5,874 bases of DNA, from contig CALBVA010000266.1 of assembly GCA_937969125.1 (NCBI GenBank), forward strand, positions 1 to 5,874, read 5' to 3'. This DNA is from an uncultured Verrucomicrobiales bacterium. Lineage in GTDB: Bacteria > Verrucomicrobiota > Verrucomicrobiia > Verrucomicrobiales > Akkermansiaceae. The notes below the pieces were generated by a model. That model was given only the letters and a program-made list of their open reading frames with translations, made no database searches and was not told where the DNA came from. Positions within the stretch are counted from its first letter, which is position 1. Every line of letters starts with the position of its first letter. This document shows, one piece after another, positions 5,633 through 5,874 of the stretch. A program made the position numbers and the translations under genes.

Positions 5633-5872
5633 TCAAGGTGAGGGTGCAAATCGATTTTCTATAGATTGTCCGTCTTTTGGCGCGTAAAACTGGAGGTAGT
5701 GTCGCGGTGAAATCTCACTGTGGTAGGGGTCCTCCGGGATGGATCGCCGGCAAAGCCAGTCGCTCACCTCGCTGTTGGTCAGGCATTGCATGGGGTGATC
5801 CTTGGAGAAGTCAGCTGGCTCTAATCTTTCCGAAGAGAGCTCTCGGGCAATTTCTGTCCGCTCGCGATACTT
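5633..5872 (-). CDS. C-terminal end of an unrecognised protein (cut by the right edge)
   Basis: The minus strand is open from the right edge to a TGA at 5635-5633, giving 79 residues in the frame starting at 5872. The other two minus frames are closed by stops within the first 70 bases. The sequence has the balanced composition of a real protein: a charged helix-like start (KYRERTEIARELSSERLEP), then SEVSDWLCRRSIPEDPYHSE and PRHYLQFYAPKDG. It is soluble, with no membrane segment or known motif that I can identify. It does not resemble the C-terminal domains (DUF1585-type) of the cytochrome partner usually found beside DUF1552. Its stop is 78 bases before the DUF1552 start in the same direction, so co-transcription is possible. 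An in-frame ATG (52 codons before the stop) exists, but the frame is open well upstream of it, so a longer protein is more likely. Confidence 0.6.
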   Translation of the reverse strand, partial: KYRERTEIARELSSERLEPADFSKDHPMQCLTNSEVSDWLCRRSIPEDPYHSEISPRHYLQFYAPKDGQSIENRFAPSP

Positions 5873-5874
5873 CC

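Overview
The window looks like chromosomal DNA from a member of the Verrucomicrobiota (PVC group). This is inferred from gene content: a secreted CxAxR sulfatase, a Tat-exported DUF1552 (HXXSHH) protein, a small secreted c-type cytochrome of the 'PPLAKSEWV' type and a glycine-zipper lipoprotein. All of these are frequent in Verrucomicrobia and Planctomycetes. I could not run a search, so no genus is proposed.

Layout. (1) Positions 1-1369 carry three minus-strand genes, read right to left: a four-helix membrane protein of unknown function (1369-854), recR (894-268) and the start of an exported monohaem cytochrome c (167 to the left edge). The membrane protein and recR overlap by 41 bases, and recR has its own Shine-Dalgarno-like sequence inside the upstream gene. 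(2) A 131-base divergent intergenic region (1370-1500) holds three short palindromic elements. (3) Positions 1501-4112 carry three plus-strand genes for exported proteins: a sulfatase with signal peptide (1501-2991), a CAP/SCP-domain lipoprotein (3036-3590) and a glycine-zipper lipoprotein (3681-4112). (4) A strong bidirectional Rho-independent terminator (4135-4176) separates them from the convergent DUF1552 gene (5554-4196, minus). (5) The right edge holds the C-terminal end of another minus-strand gene (5872-5633) with no recognised family.

How the genes fit together. Six of the seven identifiable products act in or outside the cell envelope. The exception is RecR, which works in RecF-pathway recombinational repair. 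The sulfatase, CAP and glycine-zipper genes run in one direction with gaps of 44 and 90 bases, so co-transcription is possible but not proven. There are no RNA genes, insertion sequences, CRISPR arrays, toxin-antitoxin pairs or defence genes. No stretch longer than about 130 bases lacks a gene.

I see no convincing undescribed multi-gene system. The most worthwhile leads are the membrane protein/recR overlap, the palindromes in the divergent region, the lone DUF1552 gene with an inverted repeat just ahead of its start, and the conserved-looking C-terminal block of the glycine-zipper lipoprotein.
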